DNA from: Dolomedes plantarius
Taxonomy: Eukaryota > Arthropoda > Arachnida > Araneae > Dolomedidae
Direction of reading: 5' to 3'
Length of the DNA stretch: 64,000 nucleotides
Assembly: GCA_907164885.2 (NCBI GenBank)
Contig: OU015492.1
Span: 49,557,183 to 49,621,182, forward strand
Part shown: in pieces, positions 35,612 to 48,415 of the stretch
Numbering within the stretch: position 1 is the first letter of the stretch
Layout: each line of letters opens with the position of its first letter
Position numbers and translations under genes: made by a program
Notes under the pieces: generated by a model
Seen by the model: only the letters and a program-made list of their open reading frames with translations
What the model was told of the DNA's origin: nothing
Database searches by the model: none

Positions 35612-35960
35612 GGGCGTGGTGGCCCAGTTGGCAAGATCAGTGGGCCAGTGATCTGAAGGTCTGGTCTCTGGTCCAATGCTCGTCGCTGCAAATCCACCGC
35701 CGGGTACACTAATGACGGCCGGTGCATGTAAAATCTGTCATGGCTGCAATGTCCTCCAAGTTCTCAAATTACCTCTGGAGGTGCTGGGTTAAGTGCCTCG
35801 ATCTTGTTCCTTGCCTCGGTTCTAAATTGCGGTATCGGACCTTTAGCCAAGTTGGACTCCTACCCTCGCTGGGCTATTAAAAACCGGAGCCAAACCGGAG
35901 CCATACCACTCTGCCCAATAGCCTTAATTGGACTTGAACTGATAGATAAAATCGGTCAAG
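35612..35960 (+). repeat. tRNA-derived SINE
   Basis: It opens GGGCGTGGTGGCCCAGTTGG, whose TGGCCCAGTTGG fits the A-box consensus completely. A degenerate B-box-like GGTCCAATGC follows at about 35670. A body rich in short GC words then runs to about 35960. The family differs from the other SINEs in the window. The 71-codon minus frame and 76-codon plus frame over it are not genes. Confidence 0.6.
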
Positions 35961-36257
35961 AGGCATCAAAAAACAACAAATTACCAGTTTTTACACTGAT
36001 AATAATGTTGGGGTCCAATGTAAATGTCATTTAATAAACAACGTCCATGCGTATTATTTTCCTCAAACACACAAATATATTTTTGGACTACTGATTTTCT
36101 ACAGAGCTGTGTGTTTTTATTAAATAAATTTCAAAAATCTGACTATAACTACGCATATCTCGTATTGTTTAGCTTCCGCCAGCAGTCGCGAAATCATCGG
36201 ACTTGGCCGTTTTCTTAAGTATCGTTACATAGTATCATTACATTTGAAGTAAAGCAC

Positions 36258-36340
36258 TGATCATGATGGAGTGGTAGATAGTGTGCTAGCTTCTTGGGAA
36301 ACAGTCTGTGGGATCAAATCCCGAATATACTTTACTTTTT
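36258..36340 (+). repeat. tRNA-like block (SINE head or tRNA pseudogene)
   Basis: GAGTGGTAGATAGTGTGCTAG is followed about 25 nt later by a B-box-like GGGATCAAATCCC. The spacing suits a tRNA, but the arms do not form a full cloverleaf. Confidence 0.35.
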
Positions 36341-37811
36341 TTTTCAACTTTAAATATTCGAATTTTATCCGATTTTCCGAAATTTTATCCCCTGCGCAAC
36401 AGAAACTGCGCTGAAAAAATTTATGTAACTATCTGTGAAGCAACGTTTTAATTTTTTGTTTAATGTACAATATTTACCTCCTTGTATCACAGATGAGGAT
36501 GAATATTGTATCAGAATAAAAGCAACAATCACACTTCTTTTCGTCCAAAATACTAAAGACTAAAACAAATATCAAATTGATGGAATGGAATGGTCTTTGT
36601 TGTAAGATATTCACAAGGAGTGCAGCCATGTCAAAGAATATGATTACTTTTGAGAAGTAATGTTTTCATACAGAATTATACAATCTCAAGATAGTCATGA
36701 CAGACTTCAAGACGACTATACAATATATTTTTATTATTTTGTCAGAGGAAGAGAAGGAGAGAAGGAAAGAAAGTAATAATAATAAGAAATGTATATTTTG
36801 TTCCAAATCTACAGATATAATCTACAACTTAGATGTATTTAGATCGGTACTTGAAATATCATCAACAAGTTTTTAGTTTATTTCTATAAACTCACATTTA
36901 GTCGCTTGTATATTTTGCAATTTATTACTGACAGATAAATCTATTAAAAAGTCATTGCTCTGTTTTCCCTTGTTTTCCCTTATCAAAAATATTTTATTAT
37001 ATGTGCATTCTATCTTTAATACAATCTATCTTTTAGGGAGCTATATATCAAGTATTCACTATAAGATAAAATGTAACACTTCATATTAAGAGTTTGAGAC
37101 AGGTTGCGGTACAGTAAACAATAACTTCTTATCTTTCTAAAGCAGACTCGAGGTCAGAATCGACTCGAGGTAAGAAAAACTCGAGGTCAACGTTACGTTT
37201 TATTGCGTATATTTTAAGATCTACTGCATAATATCTTATTCTGGTGGTCGAGTGAAGTTCTTAAATATGTAATCTTTCAAAATTATGTAATGTAACTGAT
37301 TTTAGATGTATAGTTTTGCAGTGTTGAATAGTTTTTCATCTTATATATTTTGTGTTCGGCCTGTGTTCTGCAAAAGCTGCCCTGATTTATATCATACCAA
37401 CAAAAATTAATATAAGGGAGAAAAAATCCTTCTTAGACTAGATAACGCCTTCTAGACAATCCGTAATAATTTTTTACTTAATTTTGTTTAATTTTTGTTC
37501 CTATTTAACTCCCAAAAATATCAGACCCAATATAGAACAGTTATCCAAACCACTTCATTGCTACATCTAGTTCACAATGTTTTCCACACAACATTTTTTT
37601 ATACTTTAGTTTGGATTATAATTTTTAGGATATCGTAAACTTTATTCATACGTAACACAGTAGACACACATAAGTATATATGTACTTTGTGTAAAACAAT
37701 TAAAGTAGTTGTTTTTGTGTGGGGGGCACGAAACAAAAGCACTTGGTTTGCCGAAATATGGTTATTTGTAAAAGCCATAACGTAAAATTGCAGAAATAAT
37801 AAAGTTAATAT
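36341..37811. other. AT-rich stretch without supported features
   Basis: No gene is seen. Three copies of ACTCGAGGT(C/A)A lie within about 50 bp at 37145-37195, a small local repeat. Confidence 0.45.
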
Positions 37812-38655
37812 ATTCTTGTTTCAACGTCGGAAATTACTGAATTATTACCGTATTCCTTTTCAGTACTTGTTTAATATCGATAATTCCAACACATGCTTCT
37901 TCAGGGGAAACTAGTCATGAGTCCAATTTTAAGCATTAAAACTTTCAAAACTTGGTTTCCTATATTCTAATCATAATCATGTTCTTGATCCCTTTATTTA
38001 CAATGGTATGATATTTTTCAATCAATGATCTACATTCAGTTAATTCTGATATTTCTTTCACTCGATGGTTCTGAAATATAAAAAAAATAAATTTTTGTTT
38101 CAACATTGGGAATTACTCATTTACTACACTATATTCCTTTTCATTGCTTGTTTAATACCGATAATTCCAACACATGCTTCTTCAGGGGAAACTAGCGATG
38201 AGTCCACTTTTAAGCATTAAAATTTTCAAAACGAGGTTTCCTATATTCCAATCATAACTGTGTTCTTGATTACTTTATTTGCAATGGTATGATATTTTTC
38301 AATCACTAATCGACATTCAATTAAATCTTATATTTTCTTCCACTCAATAGTTCTGAAATATAAAAAAATAAATTCTTGTTTCAACATCGGGAATTACTCA
38401 TTTACTACACTATATTTCTTTTCATTGCTTGTTTAATACCGATAATTTCAACACATTCTTCTTCAGGGGAAACTAACCATGAGTCCATTTTTAAGCATTA
38501 AAATTTTCAAAAAGAGGTTTCCTATATTTCAACCATAACTGTGTTCTTGATTACTTTATTTGCAATGGTATGATATTTTTCAATCAATAATCGACATTCA
38601 ATTAATTCTTATATTTTCTTTCACTCAATGGCTCTGAAATATAAAAAAATAAATA
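37812..38655. repeat. Three-copy tandem repeat, period about 280 bp
   Basis: Units start at about 37812, 38091 and 38371, each opening with TTGTTTCAAC(A/G)T(C/T)GG. Each contains CACAT(G/T)CTTCTTCAGGGGAA, TTAAGCATTAAAA, AATGGTATGATATTTTTCAA and ends with GGTTCTGAAATATAAAAAA or a variant. Copies 2 and 3 look closer to each other than to copy 1. It is non-coding, satellite-like, and no flanking element ends are seen. Confidence 0.85.
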
Positions 38656-39929
38656 ACAGACTTTTCGTGCTCAATTTTCTTTCTGTTGACACACACGCTC
38701 TAATTCGATATCTTTTTGACAACTTTCTAGTGCTACAAAAAGGAATTCTATCTCTCGGAGGGCAGTTCTTTAATTGATCGATGCACCCCAGTTGTCATTT
38801 TCTCTTCAAAACGTACTCTCCCATTTCAACTGAGGGAAAGTTTCGAAAGTTTGTTACCGAAGTTTCTTTTTAAAACGTCGTGATTCTCTGAAAGCCATTA
38901 ATTTGAATGTAAATACCCTAACGTCAGAGCTAAGCAGAAAGCAATTACCTCATTTGCCCATTTTTAAAAATTAATTAAAAGACTGAATTGAAATATTTCA
39001 TTAACGGCTTAAAAGATGCTTAGCAGTTTCTATTACGACTGTAGCTTCTCTAGTTACTTGAAAGGACCAACTAAGGCTTTGAGCTTGTAGTTTTAATTGT
39101 ATGAGTGCCTGAAACGTAGTGATGATTACGTCAATTCATAATTTCTTGGAAAATATGCGGTCGTAATTTATAAGATACGTATTACAATAAAGTGAGAAAT
39201 TTATGCAATAATTTAGTAGATTTTCGATCTCACTATACGTGCAAATGATTTCAAAATGTTTTACCATTTAAGCTATTTTTAATGCTTTTAATACTCATAA
39301 GTGTCTCGAAATGCCACAGTGACTATTGGATTCAACTACTGTAATAGACAAATGGTATGGGTTGTTTTCTTCAGTCCTATCGCTCCCTTCCGTTCTAAAT
39401 GATATTGTAACTCTGCTCTCATATAAATAAAAATGTACAAATCACAAACCATTAAATCTTTTCAATTTTCACCACCCTTTTTTAATGGCATACCAGAGAA
39501 GAAGAAAATTATCTTTATTTAACAAAATCTTTGTATAGTACATGCTTGTAGTTGTTTGAGATTTCATACTTCTGCAAAAATGAACTTCGTTACTTTTATT
39601 ACTATAATCCATAAACTTATTCGCTTCGTTGAGACTATCAAAAACAACATCAAGCTGTATCAATAAAATTCTTTTTCTGCAGGTGTTTTTTTGGGGGGGA
39701 GAGGGGGGGTTAATTGATTTGTTGCAATCGCTAGTCATCTTCATATGCCCGAGGGATAATTAGGTAAGATACAACATAAAATACGAGTATTCAACAACTA
39801 ATTTTATTGTCGAAAGGACGCATACTGTCCTTAATGTAAATCTGGTTGAAAAAAAGTGAAGATACTATTATAATCACGGCTTAATTCTTCTTAAAACCAT
39901 TAGTAACTCAGCTTTTCGTCACTAGCTTT
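38656..39929. other. AT-rich stretch without supported features
   Basis: No gene or element is recognised. A G-run, GGGGGGGAGAGGGGGGG-like, lies at about 39692-39710. Confidence 0.4.
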
Positions 39930-41290
39930 TTCCCAAGAACTGAGACGTAGATGTCGTAGAGTACAACGACATTGTGTGCGCGGAATGAGAAATTGAAGAA
40001 GGAAGTGCAAAGAATAAGCGATTTGGAGGAAACGAGAGTAAAACGTGGGAAGGTTAAGAAGCGCAAATTGTAAAGAGGGCTATAACGATAACAGAAGGAG
40101 ATAAAGAAGGGAGAGGCACTTACAGACAGATGGACATTAAATAAAAATGCAAGAGGGCGGTTTGAGTAGAGAGCAAGAAGAAAAGGTAAAAATGAGGAGC
40201 AAAGTTATGGCCGTAATAAAAGGGGAGCCCACTCGCAAAAGTCTTTAGTCCCGGGCCAGGTTGTAAAAGGGTAAAGATCCGTGGAACGATGAGAGTGGGG
40301 TCACGACGAGAGATACGCCTACGAAGCCCAATGGACGAAGTAAATATTAAGGATATACCGCAAGCCAATCAGATGGTAAAAGGGAGAGACAATATAGCCA
40401 ATAGGAAAGTGTTGAAGGAGGTACCTTAGAGTTAGAATGAGAAAGATATGGAGATGAAATAACTGAATGAAAAAAGATAGCAACTAGTTTTTTTTTTGGC
40501 TGATAGACGAAGAGGTTGCTCAGAAAAACTCGTCGAATACCTATAAATGTAGAGTCATATATGAGGAGGAGTGTTCTGATAGATGAGAGACATCAGTATG
40601 GCTTAATAGTATCGTGTCGTCATCCCCCATGGACATTAGATAAAGAAAAAAAATAGTATCGTACTGCCATTGAAGTCAAAAACCGGCAATTGTTGAAGAA
40701 GCCATGATGCAACGGAGTCCCGCCATGAAGTGATGATGACGCCAGATGCAAGAAAGGTTCCCGATCCTGTATGACCTGCCAGCCGAATAAAAGTTGTTTG
40801 ACACCGAACTAGTGAGTTTCTATGAACAATCCTTGTGTCTCAAGATTATGCCATTCCCAGACGAAGGACAACGCCCCTGCAATCTCGCATCAGCAACGAA
40901 GGTACCGTGCTTCCCTTTTCCTCACATTTGTGTATATAATCACTGCTTCACTCAATTTAGAATAACTGATAATAAGAATTAAACTGGTAGGGCACGATTG
41001 AATTAAAATATATAAATGAGTGGAATTATTATCATATCAGTAAATTGAGCCAGGTTAATATGAGCGATATTTATATAAGATGATGTTATAATAATTGAAT
41101 GAGTTAAATATATGTGTTGAGTGTCGTAGATAATTAACATAGTAGAGTAATGAATTTGTAAGTGATATGTGTATATGAATTATGAGATATATAATAGGAG
41201 TGTATTGTATAATATTATATGTGTTTAATCAATAAATTTATGTGTCATTTCAAACCAGAGTTGTTTTCAATCGTTAAAGGGCACAACGCA
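39930..41290 (+). repeat. Purine-rich block, possible retroelement remnant or LTR
   Basis: From about 39930 to 40800 the plus strand is unusually rich in A and G and has higher GC than its surroundings. From about 40990 to 41270 an AT-rich segment carries an AATAAATTTATGTGTC polyadenylation-like end followed by GGGCACAAC. This order is reminiscent of the 3' part of an LTR element with its LTR, but no gag or pol motif, no second LTR and no target duplication were found. Confidence 0.25.
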
Positions 41291-41421
41291 ATTCTAATTT
41301 AATTCTTACAATGTCCTAACGCTATACGAAAAGGGGATGCTCTTGATTATACGGAATATATTGATATATTTTATATTGACATGAATAATTAATTAATTAA
41401 TAAGAACCTTCCAGATATTAA

Positions 41422-43552
41422 CACTAGAACCGCCAAGGCGGTCATTTTGACCGTTTTGAAACTTTCCCTTCGTACCAATTTGTTTCGATTAAGAGTATAA
41501 CTTTTAACTGCCTTGACTTTTCCTAAATTCAAGTAAGTTATGATATCCCGGTGATAAATTTTCCATTTAGCCAAAATTTATGGAGTATGGGGGTACGATA
41601 CCTAGAACCGCCGGAGCGGTCAAAATGACCGTAGTCATTTTTAATGTATATTTCACCTATTAGATGTCGCTAGATGAATTGGATGCATTTATTGGATGTC
41701 TATTATATACGAGAGGAACATTTAAAGCTAAAAATATTGAATTACAAAGTATGTGGGATAATTTATGTGGAATTTGTATTTTTTCTGAAAATATGTCTCG
41801 AAATAGATTTCGTAAAATAATGTGATACATACGATTTGATATAAAGTCAACCAGAAAATAGCGCCTTGTAGATGATAAATTCGTATTGGTATCCAAAATA
41901 TGGAATCCATTTATTGAGAACTGTATCTCTAATTATAATCCAGGAGAAAACTTTACCATCGATGAGAAGCTTTTTTCAACCAAAGCAAGATGCAAATTCA
42001 TACTGTACAGTATATACCACGGAAGCCTGATAAATTTAGCATAAAATTTTGGCTATTGGCAGATGTTGAAACAAAATTTTTACTGAATGGATTCCCTTAC
42101 TTGGGTAAAAATGACGACCGTCCAAGCAATCACAGTTTACCTGAATATGTTGTTCTTCATCTAATGAAATCGTACTTCAAGAAAGATTACAACATTACAA
42201 CATATAACTTCTTTGTTTCACTGGGTTTTGCAGAAAAGCTGAAGTCAATGAAAACAAGCATTGTTGGCACAGTAAATCGCGGAAGAAAAGAAATTCCTCA
42301 GGCCATAAAAAATGAGAACATGCCTTTTCTCTTTTTAAAAAATGAGAACATGCCTTTTGCTGCTGAACATGCCTTTTTCAGCAGCAAAATTCTTGGCAGA
42401 GATGATATAATTTTGACAGTTTATCAAGGAAAGAAGATCAAAAATGTTTTACTGTTAAGTTCCCTACATTCATCAGTTTCAGTGGGAACTGATGAGAAAC
42501 ACTTACCAGAAACTGCAAAGTTCGGTAATTTAACAAATATTGCAGTTCACGTGGTCGATCAAATGACACTGAAGTATTCCGCAAAAGCTTGATCTAGATG
42601 GTGGCTGGCCTCTTTGTGTATTTTATAATGTGCTTGATCTCGCGGGCATTAATTCTTAGATACTCTATAAGAAAGTCACTGGAAATAACATTCGACTGCG
42701 CGACATTCTTTTGCAATTAAGATCCGAGCTGCGAGAATCATATGCAAATTCAATGAAAGCATCGAAGATTTCATTACCCAGTACATCCTCACTTACTAGT
42801 GATAAAGAAACTAAAAAGAGAAAGCAGTGCAAAAGTTCTAGTTGCAAAGGGAATAAAAATAATGGACAAGTGTGAAGTTTACAGGAAACTGTCTTCCGGC
42901 AAATGCACCGCCAAAGTGGTAAAAAATATTTTTTGTGAAAATTGTGTGAAAGACAATTGTTTAGTTCATTCACATACATGCGGTACATTCTCTACATTTT
43001 GGGAAACATTTTAGCTTTATTTTAGGCAAAAATAACTTAATATGTTTGATTTTATTCCGCAGGAAGGGAGAACTATAACTAAGTATAATATGAGCTATGT
43101 ATGCATTAAATCTACATTTATATCCATTCAGTTAATTTCTATTTACCAGGAATTGTCAGCAATTCTCACCAGAAATTGATATCTATCAATTTGTATCATT
43201 AGTATTAATTGTATCATTTGTATTAACTGTATAATTTTTATTAATTGTATCATTTGTATTAATTTGTATAAAATATAATGGAAATACTATATTGCACAAT
43301 GTTTAATTTCAGTCATAATTTTTTGTTTTTATTTAAATTTCTTTAAAAAGTGTATACAATTCCTCATGAAAAACCTTTTATATTACAGAAACAATTATAA
43401 CATATAATATTAGAAATGCTGATAATAATAGTAATAAACGATATTAAGAGTAAAAAATGGCAAATAAGCTATAATAAAGCACTGTAGACCACATCGGTCA
43501 AAATGACCGCTTCGGCGGTTCTAGGTATACGTTTTTGACGGCAGTTCTAGTG
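41422..43552 (+). mobile_element. piggyBac-like element with exact TTAA ends
   Basis: TTAA at 41418-41421 and 43553-43556 flanks the element, and the termini are CACTAGAAC and its inverse GTTCTAGTG. A repeat of the type CTAGAACCGCC-NNN-GCGGTCA, containing two small palindromes, occurs at 41424, 41603 and, inverted, at 43490-43524, giving asymmetric subterminal repeats. Inside is a decayed piggyBac transposase gene. Total length 2131 bp, slightly short for the family, in keeping with loss of the N-terminal coding part. Confidence 0.92.
41664..43014 (+). pseudogene. piggyBac transposase, decayed
   Basis: Translated in pieces it gives MSLDELDAFIGCLLYTRG, then FTIDEKLFSTKARCKF (first catalytic Asp at 41961-41963). 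A frameshift precedes PDKFSIKFWLLADVETKF and LNGFPYLGK. The second catalytic motif reads NITTYNFFVSL, with Tyr (42203-42205) where the family has Asp. VVDQMTLKYS keeps the third. A cysteine-rich C-terminus follows (KRKQCKSSSCKG, then FCENCVKDNCLVHSHTC), as in piggyBac zinc-binding tails. Stops and frameshifts occur at about 41823, 41860, 41990, 42592 and 42877. A 39-bp direct duplication (KNENMPF twice) lies at about 42307-42360. Confidence 0.88.
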
Positions 43553-43556
43553 TTAA

Positions 43557-44571
43557 AATAAATTTCCCCGTAATAGTAGAGTTGTGTCTTCCTGTGAGCA
43601 TAACCATATTTTATTGCATCGCAAGAACGCTTTCAAGTTCTCTTTGAGGGTTCTTTTATTCTAGTTTCCTTATGTAAAATCCATAATGTCAAAACCATTC
43701 AATGTGACATCCTTTAGTTCTCGGTGCATCTGGAAATGTGGCATTGTAATAGTGGAGTCTGTGATCTCCAAGTCAACGATGATACTTATTGTGACCATAT
43801 CCAGTATATAGTGATAGCATCTTAGGAGAACAATTATAACCTCAAACTCTTCATTTAATAGGTTGTCCATCTTTAACTGACGCCCTTAGCTGATACTTTG
43901 TAGAGGACTCTCTGGCCATGACAAATCCTGTCTGGAGAAGATGGTATAAGATTGTCTGTGTGAGAATTTTAACACTTTATGTGCAACTTAATGGAATAAA
44001 CGAAACTTTTCAGGGACCGTCGTTTTAGTGCTGCTTCTTACTCATCCATTTCATTTCCAGCTGACGTTCATTTTATCTGATACAATACTTTCAACAGCCA
44101 GTATTTTGAGACGAATAACTCATTATGTTCTACATTTCTTCGGTATCCAATTAACTATCACCATTCTTTCAGTATTTTTTTCCTTTTTATCTCTCAAATT
44201 ACATGTTCCTATATCCCAAATTATGTTTATTATTAAATATTAAAACATTATCCCTTTTGTGTGTGTTTAAAATAAAAGGATACAATAAAAACACAGATGT
44301 TCACAACTACCAAAATATATATAAGGATCAATATGCATTTAAAAAAAGGTTACTTCAAAATTTTGTGAAAAGTAAAATTGATAAGTTGTGGGCAAGGGTA
44401 AAATTAAAATATGGCATGGGAAATAAATAGTCGTGACATACGAGGAGAGGTAAAAATATTATTTTACATTCATTGTTCTTCATGCAGTTTGCTATTTAAA
44501 AGTAGCATAGTAATGTATAGCTTTTCTGTAGCTATAATAAAAATTTGTATATAAATACAACCCCATAAGAA

Positions 44572-44623
<52 letters not shown>

Positions 44624-47600
44624 TGTATGTATGTATGTATATATAGAGAGAGAGAATGAAAGAGAAAATATGCACATAAATATACAAATACAACAAAGTA
44701 TATATATTGTAATAACATTTAGGTTCACAAAAATATGCAACATTTTAAAATTTGAAAAAATTGAAAACATATCGTTGATTTGTAGGTAATAAATTATCTG
44801 CTTCAATTGAGAAATCTGGCAAAATTATTCTCCCATGCATAAATCTTGCGTAACGAACTTATTTCTGTTTACCCTAAAAGTCCTCAGGTTTGTTTTAAGA
44901 AAACAAAATTAAATCCTATGCATCGTATAAGCAATTAAAGAATTAAATTCTACCAGCTGAGGGTCTGAGCCTTCAAGCCCTTGAAAAGACAAACGATAAA
45001 GATTTCGAATCGCCTACTTGCTTATCCCTCCAGGAAGAACGAATTCCGCAGAGAACAACGGAAATGCACAATAAGAGCTTACGCATTAGAGCGAGATTAA
45101 CTTTTAATTAAATGTCACACGCACTCATGCTAATGGTGAGGCATCTCTCCTCTTCCCAGAGAGAATATTCGACGCGGCTATGCGGATCAGGTTCGCCGTG
45201 TGGGAGCTTAGGGTAACTTTCGGGTCACAGTTTAATCCATTCACAAAAATTATGTAGACGGAAACCTTTTCAATTTTAATGAAATGGGGAACACTTAAGG
45301 TGAGTTAGGAACGAACGTATGGAAATCAGGAGAGGGATAATCAGTGAAATAGCTTTCGTCAATAATTGTGTTTGGGAAATATGATGAATAGACGAGAAGA
45401 GGTTTAAAGATTTAAGAGAAACAGTTAAACAAAGGATTTGTTGGGGGTGATATGCGAAATGCTGACACCTCTGTAATGCTTAACTCAACAGCTAGATGTA
45501 TTTCATCTCTGGGTGACGATTTAAGAATTTCATTCCTTCTTGAGTATGTTTACTTTTCATTTCAACACTGCTTATGCAGTTTCAGAACACGAACTGAGTG
45601 CTATAGACATTATGCATTCAGATAATTTGTTTATGCATGGATGAATGTGTGAATAAGAAACGAAATCACCTTACTGTATGATTTAGTTTGTTTGTCGTAC
45701 GATTTTCGTAGTAATGGATTCTATCCACATCTGGAAAATTCAGTGCAGGTGGTTACGTGAGCTCATACACGCAACTTCATTTGGTAATATAATGATATTT
45801 TAGTATTCTTAATCGCATATCATGAAATTTATTGACTGCTGTTGTGACATGCATAATAACTACCCTTTCCGGAGAATCAACTTCTTCATTTAACTTTAAT
45901 ATTTTGTATCCCTTCCAGTTGCAATCATTTCTATTATTCTTTATACAAATGTTATTCTTAAGTTAAAACCTTATCTCACTTTCTTTTCCCGGGTTGTTGT
46001 TTATTTATTCTAAAATTGAAATATAAAAACTTATACTTACTTAATTTTTGCCTCTTTAAAAATAATTTTGCCAACGGATACCCAAACAATGGTTTATATT
46101 ATAACTTTTCCCAAAATTAACGAAATGCAAAAAAAATACCATTTCAGCTCAAATAGAACTTTCTGAAGCTGTTTTACGGATCTAGAAACTCAAATTGCAG
46201 CAAATGCAGCATTTAAAAGTCTCTTGCTATCGAGCATAAAACTTCTTTATTTGAACTACAACATAAAGATCACCGTACACGTCTTCTAGCCCCATTTTAT
46301 AATCATTCTTTCGTAAGTTACTATTAAACTAGAGTAACTCCCTCCTGTAAGGGCTTTAACATGCTAGTTAGCACATCTACCTAAATCTCTTATTAGTCAG
46401 TCGGTTAGACACAATTTATTTTGGTATTGTTGATTTCGACATCATAGAATGATAATAAAAAGTTTGAATTACTCCAGAAAATAGAAAAGACTCCGGCTTT
46501 AACTCAATTAAGGGAAATACCGTAATAGATTGAACAATGTAATAAATAAACATTGCAATTTAAATTTTGGTCTCCAGTTAATTTTGTAATAAATTTTGTA
46601 GATGCCTCTTTCCGTCATAACAACCACTGTATCACCACCAAACATAAATATTAATGTACGATATTTCAATGTTTGTACTGATGCTTGTTGAAAAGTAACG
46701 TGCCGTAAGAATTACAAGGCATCCCTTTCAAAAGTACGAAATGTATATGCTCGTATGTCTCTCTCCAGGAACTTACACATGTCTAAGACTAATAACGTAT
46801 GAACAATGTGCACAAACTCAAATTTCAGTTTTATTCAGTGTTACTGCGTAACGTTTTCTGCTTCAGCTAGTGAATCAACTACTAAGGACGTAGATTTAAA
46901 CGCCACAGTAATGAAAAGAAAATTCCGTAGTCGGATACATTTATCCTATAAACTAGTTTGTATGCATAACTTTAAATTTGATTTCCTGATATTGGGATTA
47001 TACAGGACCTAATGTAACTGTTTTAAACAATTTTTATAGAACTTTAACAGATGAAAAAAGCAGTATTGCGGAAAATTTTCATATTTCTCTACACTTCAAT
47101 GCATTGGTTCAGAAAATGTTAACGTTTTTTGAAAAAGGAATGTAAAGAATCCTTTTAAAGAACCATTTTATGTTACTATTTATTGCAATCATATGTATTT
47201 AAGTTCGGAAGATTTTGATTTGTTTCAACAGCTTCGATATCTGCATTGAACTCATTACGAGAAAAGACAGACGTTTATTCAACTAGTTCTGATTGAAATT
47301 TCCCCAAACAAAACTTAGCAAGTCTGTTGCTGTATTTTACAGTTACTTAAAAACATATCAATTTCAAGTAAAGCTTTTCTGTGTAGCCCTAAATATGACA
47401 AGCGCAATGACTTTGTTTCCCTGCTGGAAGTATTCTGCCCTTCACTTGAATAAATTTAAATCCTTCATTCAATTCCACCATTACAGCGAAATGCATTCCT
47501 TCATTACTTAAAACAGGGTCCGTTGACAGGAGAATGACATTCCTAATGTGATATGCTCCACGGGGAATGAGTGGGGTTGGTACATATCCATTAAGAAAAA

Positions 47601-47905
47601 TAAGTGGAGAAGCTCTGATTGACTCCGAGTGGAGGCACTTTTCCCGCTTGTTAAGAATGTCACAAATCTGTTCACTGAGAGGAATAATTGAGGGAATGAT
47701 TTCTGGTATAATATTTAGAAAATTATTTTCTGAGAAAATCACATTTTTTTTTATTGATAAAATGTATTCTATTTTAACACTATATTCCGTTGTAGCTGTG
47801 ATTAAGTAATTCTTGACGGCGTATTAATTTATTAAAGTATAACAGAGTAATGTTTTTCTCCAGGTAAATGTTAAATGTTACAGGAGAATATTTCAGGAGG
47901 GAGCC
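43557..47905. other. Long intergenic stretch without supported genes
   Basis: No domain is recognised in any frame. A GC-richer patch at about 44980-45260 is non-coding in appearance. Frames up to 117 codons at 47389-47809 overlap on opposite strands and have no known domain. Confidence 0.4.
44574..44656. repeat. Compound microsatellite (AT)n-(TGTA)n-(GA)n
   Basis: About 23 AT dinucleotides, then GTCTGTATGTATGTATGTAT, then a short GAGA run. The Tyr/Ile-rich frames across it are artefacts. Confidence 0.9.
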
Positions 47906-47908
47906 TCA

Positions 47909-47934
47909 TATATATTTTATATATATATATATAA

Positions 47935-48019
<85 letters not shown>
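47909..48019. repeat. (TA)n microsatellite abutting the Gypsy 5' LTR remnant
   Basis: An interrupted, then pure, TA tract of about 110 bp ends about 80 bp before the surviving part of the 5' LTR. It probably marks the site where the LTR was truncated. Confidence 0.9.
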
Positions 48020-48026
<7 letters not shown>

Positions 48027-48094
48027 TTGATATATGTATATATGTGTGATAATATTATTAATAACCTCTAATCGCTCTTTCTGAACTTTCTTTC

Positions 48095-48359
48095 TTGGAA
48101 GTCTATAAATATACCTGACATTGGCATTGGAGTTCAGTGTTCTCTTCTGCTGCGTATTGAATGTATTAAAAGTGCATTATGCATATGTTATCCTGACTTC
48201 TGTTTTTCGAGTTTTCTGTTGTAAAGAAGACAGTTGTTACGTGTTTTCTGTTCGTATTTGTGTATGTGCCTGAAGAATTTAGAGAATAATAAATTTTATT
48301 TTGTGTGCACTTTCTGAGGAGAATTTTATTCAATCCCATCGAACCCAGAAAACGGAACA
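48095..48359 (+). repeat. 5' LTR remnant of the Gypsy element
   Basis: It is collinear with 50805-51069, from GTCTATAAATATACCTGACA to the terminal AACGGAACA. The first about 185 bp of the LTR are missing, replaced by unrelated sequence and a TA microsatellite. A likely primer-binding region (TTTTGGTGTCAATGGTG) follows directly. Confidence 0.85.
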
Positions 48360-48415
48360 TTTTGGTGTCAATGGTGTAGGAATTGAATGCCTTTTACAAG
48401 ATCAATGGCTGATCA

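Noticed and set aside
37812..38655. CRISPR-like array
   Set aside because: The units are about 280 bp with no short repeat/spacer alternation, and the genome is eukaryotic.
44470..44806. Tyr/Ile-rich frames of about 80 codons
   Set aside because: They are translations of the AT microsatellite and its flanks.
47389..47742. 117-codon minus-strand frame overlapping plus-strand frames
   Set aside because: No domain or signal sequence is recognised, and open frames exist on both strands, as expected by chance in this patch.
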